64,000 nucleotides of DNA from Helianthus annuus (GCF_002127325.2 NC_035437.2:170429498-170493497); one strand, 5' to 3'. Counted from the first letter of the stretch, positions 9,552-21,249 are shown. Translations and numbers: made by a program. The notes: a model not told the origin generated them from the sequence alone.

Positions 9552-12500
9552 ATGAAGACAATGAGTGGACGCGGAAGAGGAAACATCAACATGACTCAGG
9601 CTCAATTCACTAACCTGCTTAACACGGTGGCTGCAGCTTTCGCAGCTCACCCTGGAGGTAAACTCGTTATCCTAGGATGTTTAGATCCTACCGCCACATC
9701 GCCTTTTAGCCCTAAATCTGTACGTTTCGCTTCTCACGAACAGGTCAGCATGCACCTGCGCAACCACCCGTGTGTACTTTCAAAACTTTCATGGATTGCA
9801 AGCCTCTCCCTTTCAATGGCACTGAGGGTGCCATAGGTCTTCTGCATTGGATTGAGAAAGTTGAAGCTGTCTTTGCTATCTGTGAGTGTCCCCCTGCGAA
9901 TTGGGTGAAGTTTGCTACTGCTACGCTTGAAGGAAACGCGCTTTCTTGGTGGAAGGCGCAAATTCAGATGTTTGGATTGGAAACTGCTAATGCTACTGCG
10001 TGGGAGGATTTCAAGGACATGATTAAGGAGGAGTACTGTCACCGAGACGACATCCACAAGCTTGAGAACGAGTACTATGCGCTTAAGATGGTTGGGTCAG
10101 AGATTGAAACCTACACCAAGCTGTCCAATGATTATGCTGCTCTTTGCCCAAACATGTCTCGACCTATGTATCGAAGAATCGAGTTGTACGTCAAGGGTTT
10201 GGCTCCAGAAATTCGAAGCCATGTAACTTCAGCCAACCTCACTACCATTCAGCCGATCGTTCGACTTGCTCACAAACTTACTGATCAGGCCGTGGAAGAG
10301 GGCAGGTTGCCCAAAAGGATCAGTGCTACTGTCGGGACTTCTAGTGACAACAAGCGTAAGTGGGAAGGAAGTCAAAGCAAGGATGCTAACCCCACTCAGG
10401 CCCCAGCACAGCAAAGGAAAACTGAAAACAACAAGGGCACTCAACAACAGGGTGGCTATCGCGGTAACCACCCCAAGTGCAACAAGTGTAATCGACATCA
10501 CAGCGGGCCGTGTGGGAAAAATCAGTGTCAGCGATGCAACAAGATGGGGCATGAGGCCAAGGACTGTAGGAGTCCACGTCCCGTGGGGCAGAACCAGCAG
10601 CAACAACATCACGGGAACGCCAAGGGTTGTTTCCAGTGTGGAGCTGAGGGGCACTTTAAGAAGAATTGCCCTGAACTGAACCAGAACTGCAACAACAATC
10701 AGGGAGCTGGAAACAACGATCAGAACAACAACGCTGGGAATGGTGCTAGAGGAAGGGCTTTTGTGATTGGAGCTGGCGAAGCAAGGAATGACCCCAATGT
10801 CGTGGCGGGTAAGTTCCTACTCGATGATCGTTATGTTTCTGTATTGTTTGATTCTGGAGCCGATGCTAGTTATGTGTCCCTACGTATTAGTAAGAAGCTT
10901 AAGCGTCCGCTTTCGTTACTAAGTTCTCCTCATATCGTCGAGTTAGCTAATGGTAGAAACATCGAGGCCTCACATGTTATCAAAGGCTGCAAACTAGAGT
11001 TGTCTGGTCAGACATTTAGTATCGATCTTTTCCCTGTTACTCTTGGAAGCTTCGACGTCGTCATCGGTATGGATTGGTTATCCAAGCATCGCGCTGAGAT
11101 CCTCTGTCAAGAGAAAACAGTCCGTATTCCCCGCCGCTCTGGCAAACCTCTTATTGTACAAGGTGGCAAAGGCGGAGAAATATCCGGCGTTATCTCATTC
11201 TTGAAGGCCCAGAAGTGTTTACGAAAAGGGCACACCGCTATCTTAGCACTTGTCACCAACACGCAGGAAAAGGAAAAGAGGACTGAAGATTTTCCAGTGG
11301 TGCGTGACTACCCCGAGGTATTTCCTGAAGAATTACCTGGACTCCCTCCCCACCGTCAGGTCGAATTCCAAATCGAGCTAGCTCCCGGAGCAGCGCCAAT
11401 AGCTCGTGCACCTTATCGACTAGCCCCCGCAGAATTGAAGGAACTCTCTACTCAACTACAGGAACTATTGGATAAAGGGTTTATCCGCCCTAGTTCATCA
11501 CCCTGGGGAGCACCGGTACTCTTTGTTAAGAAGAAGGATGGCACGTTCCGAATGTGCATTGACTATCGTGAGCTGAACAAGGTTACCATCAAGAATCGTT
11601 ACCCTCTCCCGCGAATCGACGACCTATTCGATCAGTTGCAAGGATCGAGCTACTATTCTAAGATTGACCTGCGATCAGGCTATCATCAGCTAAGGGTCCG
11701 TAATGAAGACATCTCCAAAACTGCATTCAGAACTCGCTATGGTCATTATGAATTCCTTTTTATGCCCTTTGGAATGACCAACGCGCCCGCAGTATTCATG
11801 GATCTTATGAACCGAGTGTGCAAACCTTACCTCGACAAATTTGTGATTGTGTTTATCGACGACATCCTGATCTACTCGAAAAGTCAAGAAGAGCATGAAC
11901 AGCACCTACGCCTTATCCTCGAACTCCTTCGCAATGAGCAACTGTATGCCAAGTTCTCGAAATGCGACTTCTGGCTTCGAGAAGTCCATTTCCTTGGGCA
12001 CGTGGTTAACAAGGATGGAATTCACGTCGACCCTGCAAAGATCGACTCTATAAAGAATTGGCCTACCCCTAAGACTCCGACCGAAGTCCGCCAATTCTTG
12101 GGACTAGCAGGGTACTATCGAAGATTTATCATGGGATTCTCAAAGATCGCTCAGCCTCTCACGGCTCTTACTCAGAAGGGTACGGTTTATAAATGGGGTG
12201 AAGCTCAGGAAACCGCATTTCAGAAACTAAAGGATAATCTCTGTAGTGCTCCTATTCTCTCGCTGCCTGAAGGCACTGACGACTTCGTAGTTTACTGCGA
12301 TGCATCCATCCATGGGCTCGGTTGTGTGTTAATGCAACGCGACAAAGTTATTGCTTACGCCTCTCGACAACTTAAGACTCACGAAAGGAACTACACTACG
12401 CACGACTTGGAACTAGGAGCAGTGATCTTCGCGCTTAAGATATGGAGACATTACCTGTACGGTACCAAGTGCACTATTTACACCGATCACAGGAGTCTCG

Positions 12501-14164
12501 AGCATATCTTCAAGCAAAAGGAATTAAACATGCGACAACGTCGATGGGTCGAACTCCTGAATGATTATGAATGCGCCATCAAGTACCATCCGCGCAAGGC
12601 CAATGTTGTGGCAGACGCCCTTAGCCGAAAAGACACTACGCCCAGGCGCGTGCGAGCGTTACAACTTACCATCCAGTCTAATCTCCCTACTCAGATTCGA
12701 AATGCTCAGATTGAAGCTCTGAAACCGGAAAACATCAGGGCTGAGTCCCTGCGAGGATCGAGACAACGACTAGAGCAAAAAGAAGACGGCGCTTACTATG
12801 TGGCAGGGCGCATTTGGGTCCCACTCTACGGAGATCTGCGTGAGCTTGTGATGGACGAAGCCCATAAGTCCCGTTATTCAGTACATCCTGGTTCAGATAA
12901 GATGTACCACGACTTAAGGACCACTTACTGGTGGCCTGGCATGAAAGCCCACATAGCAGCTTACGTTAGCAAATGTTTGACCTGCGCAAGAGTCAAGACT
13001 GAGTATCAGAAACCAGCAGGACTACTCCAGCAACCAGAAATCCCGAAGTGGAAATGGGAACAAATTTCCATGGATTTTGTTACTGGGCTACCTAGATCCC
13101 AACGCGGGAATGACACTATTTGGGTAATAGTAGATCGATTGACTAAGTCTGCACACTTTCTGGCCATTAAGGAAACGGACAAGTTCTCTACCTTGGCAGA
13201 AATCTATTTAAAGGAAGTAGTCTCGAGGCACGGGGTGCCAACTTCTATTATTTCCGACCGAGACGCTCGTTTTACTTCCGAGTTGTGGCAAGCTATGCAC
13301 AAATCCTTTGGCTCACGGTTGGACATGAGCACCGCTTACCACCCACAGACGGATGGGCAGTCTGAACGCACCATCCAAACTCTGGAGGACATGCTTAGAG
13401 CATGTGTGATCGATTTTGGCAAGAACTGGGAGAAGCATCTACCGCTGGTGGAATTCTCCTACAACAACAGCTACCACACTAGTATTCAGGCGGCACCTTT
13501 TGAGGCATTGTACGGTCGTAAATGCCGATCACCTCTTTGATGGGCGGAAGTCGGTGACAGTCAACTCACAGGCCCAGAACTGGTGGTAGACACAACGGAA
13601 AAGATTGCCCAGGTCAGGCAACGCATGGCGGCAGCTCGTGACCGTCAGAAAAGCTACGCTGATAAACGTAGGAAACCACTAGAATTCCAGGTCGGGGACC
13701 GGGTTCTACTTAAAGTCTCACCCTGGAAGGGTGTTGTTCGCTTCGGTAAGCGAGGCAAGCTGAATCCGCGATATGTTGGACCATTCGAAATTTCCGAGAA
13801 AATCGGTAAGGTTGCTTATAGATTGAACCTGCCTGCAGAGCTGAGTGCAGTGCACAATGTCTTTCACGTGTCTAATCTGAAGAAGTGTCTGTCAGATGAA
13901 ACACTCATAATTCCTTTCAAGGAACTCACTATTGATGAACAGCTACACTTTACTGAGGAACCGATTGAGATCACGGATCGAGAGATCAAAACCCTCAAAC
14001 GTAGCCAGATACCTCTCGTGCGAGTTCGTTGGAACTCACGGCGTGGCCCAGAGTTTACCTGGGAGCGGGAAGACAAGATGAAGTCCAAGTATCCCCAGTT
14101 GTTCCCAAACGAAAACCCCAGCACTGAAGCTACAACCGAATTTCGGGACGAAATTCCAAACTAA
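9552..14164 (+). CDS. Gag-Pol polyprotein of the Tekay-type element (broken twice)
   Basis: Polyprotein that packages and copies the element. The Gag start is at 9552, or 9561 by comparison with the relative at 50722. The main frame runs 9770-13537. Counting from 9770 it shows a CCHC knuckle pair at residues 253-266 and 287-300, an aspartic protease DSGA at 361-364, a reverse transcriptase with FIDD at 695-698, an RNase H with D844, D905 and D949, an integrase zinc finger (H1032, H1039, C1069, C1072) and a catalytic D1102, D1163, E1199. After the break come a GPF module near 13760 and a chromodomain-like tail with [14 protein letters not shown]. Two interruptions occur: an 86-nt GT...AG segment at 9658-9743 that shifts the frame, and an in-frame TGA at 13538-13540, where one substitution would account for the stop. 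Otherwise no decay is seen, matching the young LTRs. Confidence 0.93.
9658..9743 (+). other. Intron-like GT...AG segment within gag
   Basis: The segment begins GTAAAC and ends CACGAACAG, with a CT-containing 3' part. Its 86 nt are not a multiple of three, and without it the upstream and downstream gag frames would be continuous. The related gag at 50722 has no counterpart here. It may be a true short intron, or an insertion that happens to have splice-like ends. Confidence 0.6.
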
Positions 14165-14256
14165 CGGGGGGATGATGTGACACCCCGTTGAAACACGCTA
14201 GCTTGGCAGTGGCTGCCTTAACTTTCGGGACGAAAGTTCTTAAAACTTGGGGATAA
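14140..14256 (+). promoter_or_regulatory. Duplicated tail motif and polypurine tract
   Basis: TTTCGGGACGAAATTCC at about 14142 is followed by GGGGGGATGATGTGACACCCC at 14166. The motif returns as TTTCGGGACGAAAGTTC near 14223, then ACTTGGGGATAATG directly before the 3' LTR. The second purine run is the functional plus-strand primer by position. The first looks like an old purine tract plus LTR start. Confidence 0.6.
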
Positions 14257-16518
14257 TGTGACACTCTAGGTTTTTCCGAACGAACACTTTGTAACATTTT
14301 TTTTTTGTGAATATATATGTTATTAAATGAAAACGTGATCTTTGCGCATGATATGTGTTGTATGTATGTATTATATATATATGTATGTGAGTCGAGACCA
14401 TGACTCGCAACCGCTCGGTTGCGAGTGGGCCACTCGGTTTCGAGTGGGCCTCTTGGGCCGTAACCGGTTTGGGCCGAAACCCCTTAGCCTATTTTGAACC
14501 TTGTATAAAATCCTAACCTTCCCCACTTTCCTTCATTTTACACAAACATATCCACACACTCCTTCTATTTCTCTCTCACTAGAAACCCCAAACAACACTA
14601 CTTTCTCTCCTAAATCTCGGTTCAAGCTTGGAGCAAATCGGATCTCACAAGGAATCTCGGTCAAGAAATCTCGGACAAGATCATCATCATTCGGACACTC
14701 TACTTTCTCGGTTCTTTTCCCTTTGTTTCGGCTCCTTCTTCACAACCGGTTAGTGATTATGTTATGTGTGTTTATGTGTGATGAATGAACTAGAAAGTGC
14801 TTGTTTAGAGTGTTATGCATGATTTTAGGATGATTTGTGAAGTTTGACTATATGTGTAAACCCTTATGTATGAAAGCTTGATAACATGTTTAAGTGGCTA
14901 AAGAATAGTGGTTAAGAAGGATTAGGGCCAACCGAGTTATGTTTAATGTCACAAAATGTATGTTTTCATGTTCTTACATGTTGATCTTGTTAAAATAGGT
15001 GATTATGGTTCATAAAAATGTATGTTTATGATAAGATGGAAGCCCTAGAAATTTATGAATATAGGATGAACTTGTTGAATATGGTTTGAAGTTTTCAAAA
15101 AAAGGCAATGTTTGATCCAATTTTTATTAATGACAGTTTAGGAAAAGTGTTAGTGAAACCTTATTGGCTATTACTTGATTTGGGCCTGATTTCATAGTAC
15201 AAGTTGGACTGATGTATCTGAATCCACACGTGAACATGAAAAGGACAGCATTACGACTCGCAACCACACAGTTGCGACTCGCAACCACAGCATGACAACT
15301 CGAAACTGCACGGTTGCGACTCGAGATCACACGGTTGCGACTCGTAACCACAGCGTGACAACTCGAGACCACGCGGTTGCGACTCGCAACCACAGCATGA
15401 CAAGCCGAGACCTCCTGGTTGCGACTCGAGACCCCTTGTTGCGACTGGGCTGTTCACTTTGGTTATTGGGCCAGAATGTGTTTAATATGGGCTGACTGTT
15501 GACTGGACTACGTGTTACTGTTTGCTTGTGTAAATGTTAGGGCCGGCCCAATAACCCTATGACTGTTTGTATGCATGCAACGTGTTAGTTATGTGTAGAT
15601 TTTACGTGAATGCTTGTACACCAAACCTGACCTATACCGGTAACCATGTTAGGACGTGGTGACCAACGTGTTTGACAAGTTAACTAATCTGCCGAGCAAC
15701 CCAAGGTGAGTTCACACACTAAAAGCATGCGTCCCGTGGAGGGACACGAACAAACTACCAATTTTGAGAAAAACACTTTGAACCATTACTTCCGGGGGAA
15801 AACAAAATGGGTAATTACTATCTCCGGGGGAGATACGTTTGGATATTATTTATAAATCACAACTAGCCATGCTAAACGAAACTCTATCACTCCAAGTCCC
15901 TGCTTACAGTACCGATTAATCGCCGGGGGCGAACGGGTTATTAGTTGATAACGCTATTAGGTTTGACAACCTCACACCGTGACCGGGGGAGATCGGGCGT
16001 GAACTAGTAGACCTTGCAACATGGTCAATGACGATAGACATTGACTCGGGGCACGATAACATTCCGTCAACAGTTTCGGTATCTATAGTTTAGTGAGCTT
16101 ACAGATGGGGTAGCTCCCCACAACGTGATTATAAATGCTTTATCTAAACAACTTAAGTTTTTGGTAAACTAAAACTGGACAACTAGTGAACTCACTCAGC
16201 ATTATTGTTGACCCCTTACTGCATGCTTTGCAGGTAACCCGTGACTGAGGAGCTGCTGCTTGGGGATGTGTAGTGTTCGTCAAACCCGTGTGATTGGGTT
16301 TAACTATCTCGAACTAAGGACTATTTTTAAAACTATTGGTTTATGCTTCCGCTGTTTTGTTAAACTAATTATCAAACTTTAACTACGATGTTGCTAACTA
16401 TTTTGGATAGTAAATATTTCTATTATTAAATCAATGCTCAGTATGATTAGTGGCTGGATCCTGGTCAGTCACGCCTCCAAGCGGTGGTGTTCCGCATGTG
16501 GATTTTGGGGGTGTGACA
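14257..16518 (+). repeat. 3' LTR of the Tekay-type element
   Basis: 2,262 bp. Nearly identical to the 5' LTR, 23 bp shorter through loss or gain of one 21-bp minisatellite unit and two T residues. TATA box at 14504, minisatellite at 15253-15450. Confidence 0.93.
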
Positions 16519-16739
16519 TACACAGTTAGTCCCTGCAAGTTAAAATGACAATTTTACCCTCATGTGGATTGCACATGACCAGATTTGACAGAAAAATCTA
16601 ACTGGGTTAGGGTTAAAGGATAAAACGTGTATGATTTGAAAACATAAAGTACAAAACTCGTCAATTTTAAACATAAAGGACAGCGCCTGCAAATGGGTAT
16701 AAAGATAAAGGACAATTCTTGCAATTCACTCTAATATCT

Positions 16740-17019
16740 AACATTATAACTGTCGTAATACTTATAGTATTTATTATATTAGGGTTAGAAAAGTTTCATA
16801 TATTACAATCTTGAACTTCAATCTGACTAGATTTTACTTTGAGTAATTTTAGAGTGAGTGTGTGTGTGATGATCTATAGTCTATAAATACACGCAAATCG
16901 TGTTTGACAAAATTGTTTAAATTTAAAGGTACTAGAGCTAGTGGTGGATTGATGTGTGTAAAATGCAACATATAAATTACATTAAATGAGGCATAAAAGT
17001 AACCCTTTTTGAGTACTAA
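16740..17019. other. AT-rich spacer, nothing recognised
   Basis: Sequence between the outer long-TIR element and the probable solo LTR. A GTGAGTGTGTGTGTG run lies at about 16854. I see no gene or clear repeat. Confidence 0.4.
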
Positions 17020-18630
17020 TGTTGGAAAAAGTGTGTTTTTGTCTTCCTTTTGTATTTTCAGGATTAAATGAGCTCAAATTAACAAAAGAAGCAAAAAGAC
17101 AGCTAAATCTAGCATAAATACAAGAAAAGGAACAAAAGTGGATTGCCCGACCCCTCAACAGCATCCTCCCAAGCAAAACAGAGAAGGCAGAAGACTGAAC
17201 ACGTCCGGTGCTCAGCGAGCACGGGGCCGTGCCCAAGAAGCAGCAGAAAAGACAAACCTGTAGAAGCTTCTATTGCTCACCACGGGGCCGTGCCCATTGA
17301 ACACGGGGGCGTGCCCAAAGTACTGCAGGCGCATTAATTGTAATTGTGAATTACAATTAATGAGGAGAGATAGTGTTAGACAGGCACGGGGCCGTGCCCA
17401 GCGGACAGGGGCCGTGCCCAGGCCTCTGTTCAGCTTATAAATAGGAGTGCTTGGATTCATTGCAACTCATCCTTGGCACACCACCTCTCTCACACTTCAT
17501 CCACCACCCACCACCATCACAACACCATCATCCACCACCATCATCCATTGTCCATCATAGAGTGTGTGAGTCGTCTCGGGATCCAAGATTGATCGTAAGA
17601 GTTCTTGACAATCAAGGCCATGTTTGCCTAAGTCTCTTACATCACTTGGTGAAGACAAGTGTTTAGTATAATACTTTTTATTTTTAATCTTTTGCACTTT
17701 TTATTTGGTTTTGTATTAATGCCTTTAATAACTAGTTTCTTATGTTGAAGGTGACTTTTCCTTATCGTTTGTCCGTGGTGTCTTGACATTATTTTACTGT
17801 CTATATAAAATAAAAGATTTTCACCATTCATATCTCCACGGTCTATATGGAGGTATGTTGGCTACCTGGTCGGGGGTTAAGGGAACGATTTGGTAAGGGT
17901 CTTGCCCTTGTTCAGCGTTTAGAGGTCCTGCAAGGGACCTGGGTCAAATTTAGTAGGATCTCCTTCAGTACCCAAAGGTATTGGATGGCGGGGATCCAAA
18001 CTCTTTGACCCCCTCATAAGTAAACTACTATTAATACTATAACCCGGCTATTTAGGACTGTATCCCTGCTGACTCAGACTACTTAGTCGAGGGTAACGTC
18101 ACCTCCAAAAGAGGGCCCTACCATAATTTGCATTAATAACTTAATTCATTATCTTTCAATAATCCGACCCTTTAGGATTGTATCCTTGCTGACTCAAACT
18201 ACTGGGTTGAGGGTAACGCCGCCTTCAAAAGAAGGGCCTACTACAATAACTAAGATAATCTCTTAAACAAGTGCAAAAGTGCGAAAATAATCAAAGGTTA
18301 TACTAATACACGAGTCGGATCCAAGTGATTCATCTTGTCTATCTGTTTTTATTTTTATTTTTTATTTTTCAGCATTTAGTTAGTTTTATTTTCTTAGTTT
18401 AAAAATCTTTTTCTAACATTTTGATTTGATTAGACGTAGAGAATAAATCGGTACTAAAAGCTCTTGTGTCCTTGGACGACCTTGGTATCTTACCAACACT
18501 ATACTACGTCCACGATGGGTGCACTTGCCCATATGTGTGTTTAGTGTTAGTAAATATCGTGTTTTATAAATTTAAAACTTGGCTAAAAAGTGTAAAAAGG
18601 GCTTAAAATATATATCTAAATTATAACACA
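17020..18630 (+). mobile_element. Probable solo LTR, Athila/Tat-like gypsy
   Basis: The sequence starts TGTTGGAAAAAGTGTG and ends near TTATAACACA. It contains five copies of CACGGGGCCGTGCCCA or close variants (17220, 17281, 17302, 17385, 17405), a TATAAATAG box at about 17436 with a CT-rich leader after it, and near 18500 the run CACGATGGGTGCACTTGCCC that I associate with Athila-type LTRs. A unit with CTGACTCA and GAGGGTAACG is duplicated (about 18047-18125 and 18166-18245). No target duplication was found, so the ends are approximate. No gag or pol is attached. Confidence 0.55.
17435..17444 (+). promoter_or_regulatory. TATA box in the probable solo LTR
   Basis: TTATAAATAG followed about 30 bp on by a start-like TTCATTGCA and a CACCAC-rich leader. 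It would drive transcription rightwards, away from the Tekay element. Confidence 0.45.
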
Positions 18631-19850
18631 CTTCACGCACATCACGGATCTAGCCTAATAATTTAGGGGTATCCTGATTTATTTTACCAATAACATAACA
18701 GGGGCAGTGGCGGAGCTAGCCCATTAATTTAAAGGTATCTCGTTTTTTTACTATGCAATCATACAATAATAAAAAAAACGATAATAAATAAATTAAGCAA
18801 AATACTTAATAGATTATTGTTTGGGTCTTTGGCTAACTTTATCAATTGTACTAGTATTAAGCCTCAGCGTTACAGCGGTTTTCATAAATCTGTGTTAAGT
18901 AGTAGCAATACTATACCATTGTCAGCGGCCACCAACACCGGAGAAGCTCGTATAAACAAAATAAATAAAAATGGGAAAAAATAACGTCGTGCGAAAAACA
19001 GACGTAAAATCTTTGAATCACGCACGCTCGTTGCTGAGAAATTAAACCAAAACGTAAAACATAGAAAAAATTAACTAAGTCCATACAGGACCCGTGTGTT
19101 GGACAAACTTGTCACACGCAGAAAAATAGATGTGACGCGACGGGCCAGTCAAACGGAAAAAAATATACGAAAAAATGTTGAAGCCCACATGCATGTTGCG
19201 GTGCGTTAACTCGCAAAATTTAGAACGAAACGAAAAACTTGGGAAAGATGAAAAGTGTGGTGGACCAAAAAGAAAATAAAAAAGAGTTGGGATTAAATTG
19301 GAAAAGATGAAAAACCTTGGGTTTAAAAGTAAAAAAAAAAACAAAGGATCTAAATTGCAAAATTGAAATTATTTATTAATTTTAGATAAAGATAAGGATA
19401 AAAATAAGTGATATCTATATATTGGTTATTAATTAATATTAATATTAAAAAAATATTAAACAAATATAAATAAAATTTATGAGGTTGAAGGGGAGAATGT
19501 CATGTAGAATTATTTGGAGTCTTTTATTATAAGTTAGATTTAGGGCTTCCTTTCAATTCTATTTTTGTTAAAATTTGGGCTTATCTTATCATTAGGCTTA
19601 ATTATTCTACAAGATTTCGGGTTGTAAAATGTTTGGGCTTGTAAAAAAAAGGGATTTTAGTAATATCAAGTATCCTATTTCCTTAATTAGGGGTATCCTC
19701 GTGTTTTATTTAGGGGTATCATTTGTATAAAACCAGAAAAAACAGTACGAATACATGGTTGAGCCGTAACCCGTGCTACGACTCCTAACATTATTAGTAC
19801 CCATGATTCAGAATCTCCGGTAAACATACTCATTCTTTTGAAATTTTCGT
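18631..19850. mobile_element. hAT-like terminal sequences, decayed
   Basis: CAGTGGCGGAGCTAGCCC at 18715 is a typical hAT left end, preceded by a worn relative (CACGGATCTAGCC near 18645). GGGGTATC motifs, common next to such ends, occur at about 18667, 19688 and 19714, and GTGCTACGACTCC at about 19775 could be a worn right end. No 8-bp duplication was found. The interior holds no transposase. Limits are approximate. Confidence 0.35.
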
Positions 19851-20022
19851 TCCTAGCAAACGTTGATCCTGGGAATATCATTCGTCACTAACTAAATAAG
19901 TGGAGTAAGGTAACGTCTCAAATTAAAGTTTCTTCATGGTAACAAAGAATTAATGCAATTAGCAATGGTATATATACTTCATATATAATTTTGAATCTTA
20001 AAAAAATAAGTAATAACATGTA

Positions 20023-20907
20023 TCATGTAACATAAGTCACCGGAGAATCCTCCGCCTCCTCCGTCCAATCGGAGTTCGGTTCATTCCACGACCGTGGCCG
20101 GAGCCCAAGCTTGAAATATATCACCATTTCTAGAGCCTCAAACACCTTATGATCATCCAAAAACCTATTCCAAACCCCACTCACAATGCAGTAGTTGTTG
20201 TTATACGGCTGCTTGTGGTGAGCCGCGTGTTGCGACCGGGAAACCAACACCCCAGCGTCTTGCAACGCCACCACGACCGCGGGCAGCTTGCTCTTAGTCC
20301 CGTGAGCCCAAGCATGGAACTGCTGGCTAAACATGATGCACCCGCTAGCCATCCCCACGAACCCCATTACCACCGGTTGATCATGGAAGACCAGATCAAT
20401 CGGTAGCACTATATAAGTAACTACACGCGCTAGCGCGTGTAAATTATTTGCAAACTGGCGTTTAGTAATGGTCCAGGGCCATTTATGATGGCCCTGGAAC
20501 GCATCAATTTGCGTGCCAAATACTGGAGTTGAGGCATCGCCGTAGTTGTCGATGCCCCAATGGTATACTCCAGACCCAAGGTCCGCAAACAAGTAGCCAA
20601 TGAACCCGGATAAAACGGGCTCAAGCCATATGTGTGAGTCATATGACCCAACGACTGAGCTCGCCAGGGAAGCGAGCACAGTGCCGCACCCAGCGCCCAC
20701 CCATGCACGGTGGGACCAAGTTGATTTAAGACTTGGGTCGTCCGCTTTTGGAGGTGTAGCAAGTGTTGTGGTGTTGATGACTAGTGGTTCTAGTTTTGGT
20801 CTTGTTTTTACTTGAGTTGTGATGGCACAATAGATACGGTGGTCGCGATTGTGACGGTAGCGGATGGTGGTGGCTTGGTGGAGGTGGTGTTGGGGTAAGG
20901 TGAACAT
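20023..20907 (-). CDS. FAD4: FAD4, palmitoyl-phosphatidylglycerol trans-3 desaturase
   Basis: Plastid membrane enzyme that puts the trans-3 double bond into the sn-2 palmitate of phosphatidylglycerol, a thylakoid lipid. I recognise the Kua/TMEM189-type desaturase family and the FAD4 subfamily from DLGSGVYHW, QGHHKWPWTI, HAWAHGTKSKLP, NNNYCIVSG and RPRSWNEPNSDW. From the ATG at 20907 the protein is 294 residues: a Ser/Thr/Arg/His-rich transit-like N-terminus (about 1-55), then His ligands at H116, H140-H141, H198, H202, H227 and H230-H231, between hydrophobic segments at about 70-110 and 160-195. Arabidopsis FAD4 is about 323 residues and intronless, as here. The frame is open to in-frame ATGs at 21051 (342 aa) and 21192. 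I chose 20907 because the residues after it resemble the known N-terminus, but 21051 is possible. Confidence 0.92.
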   Translation of the reverse strand: MFTLPQHHLHQATTIRYRHNRDHRIYCAITTQVKTRPKLEPLVINTTTLATPPKADDPSLKSTWSHRAWVGAGCGTVLASLASSVVGSYDSHIWLEPVLSGFIGYLFADLGSGVYHWGIDNYGDASTPVFGTQIDAFQGHHKWPWTITKRQFANNLHALARVVTYIVLPIDLVFHDQPVVMGFVGMASGCIMFSQQFHAWAHGTKSKLPAVVVALQDAGVLVSRSQHAAHHKQPYNNNYCIVSGVWNRFLDDHKVFEALEMVIYFKLGLRPRSWNEPNSDWTEEAEDSPVTYVT

Positions 20908-21136
20908 TATTGAGGTTGTGAGTTGGGGTGGGGTTGGTATATTGATAATATTGTCATATAAGTAGATTGGAAGGAGGATTGATTGGTGTTGCTTGTTTCG
21001 TCTACGTGGTTTTATGAGTGTCGCTAAAGAGTTTGTGACGGTTTGTGGCATAGAACACAAGTTTAATATTGTAGTATATTTTGTGGTGAATGTGAATACG
21101 ACTTTAGAGCTTATTGTGGACAGGAAAAATGCCTGT

Positions 21137-21152
21137 CTATATATGTATAAAA
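21137..21152 (-). promoter_or_regulatory. Probable FAD4 TATA box
   Basis: Minus-strand TTTATACATATATAG lies about 235 bp upstream of the chosen ATG. Transcription from about 21110 would make 21051 the first in-frame ATG, which keeps the longer start open. Confidence 0.4.
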
Positions 21153-21249
21153 GAAAGATGATGCATTGTGTTGAAACTCGAATAGGATCCAAATGGAATC
21201 GACTAGAAAAGTCGAATATAATTATGGAATTGAAATAATATAATAACTT

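Larger units (their letters stand above)
6981..16518 (+). mobile_element. Complete Ty3/gypsy Tekay-type retrotransposon, 9.5 kb
   Basis: LTRs at 6981-9265 and 14257-16518 begin TGTGACACTC and end GGGGGTGTGACA. TACAC flanks the element on both sides (6976-6980 and 16519-16523). A primer-binding site complementary to initiator tRNA-Met follows the 5' LTR, and a purine-rich run precedes the 3' LTR. One gag-pol frame lies between them. By eye the LTRs differ by about six substitutions, a 2-bp poly-T difference and one 21-bp repeat unit, so the insertion is recent. Clade is inferred from the RT motif FIDDILIYS, the C-terminal chromodomain-like tail and the LTR ends. Confidence 0.93.
2617..16732. 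mobile_element. Long-TIR DNA element, split by two insertions
   Basis: The left arm starts AGAGTGAATTGCAAGGATTG at 2617 and its inverted copy ends at 16732. AATATCT flanks both sides (2610-2616 and 16733-16739), a 7-bp target duplication. The arms continue past the TA tract: 5988-6092 pairs with about 6832-6935 (CCACCCCATCACCAC against GTGATGGGGTGG). Each arm is therefore about 360-420 bp. Without the two inserts (2885-5941 and 6981-16523 including one TSD) the element is about 1.5 kb. No transposase is present. The superfamily is uncertain, Mutator-like or hAT-like. Confidence 0.75.

Noticed and set aside
20149..20815. Plus-strand frames over FAD4
   Set aside because: Antisense shadows of a well-conserved minus-strand gene.
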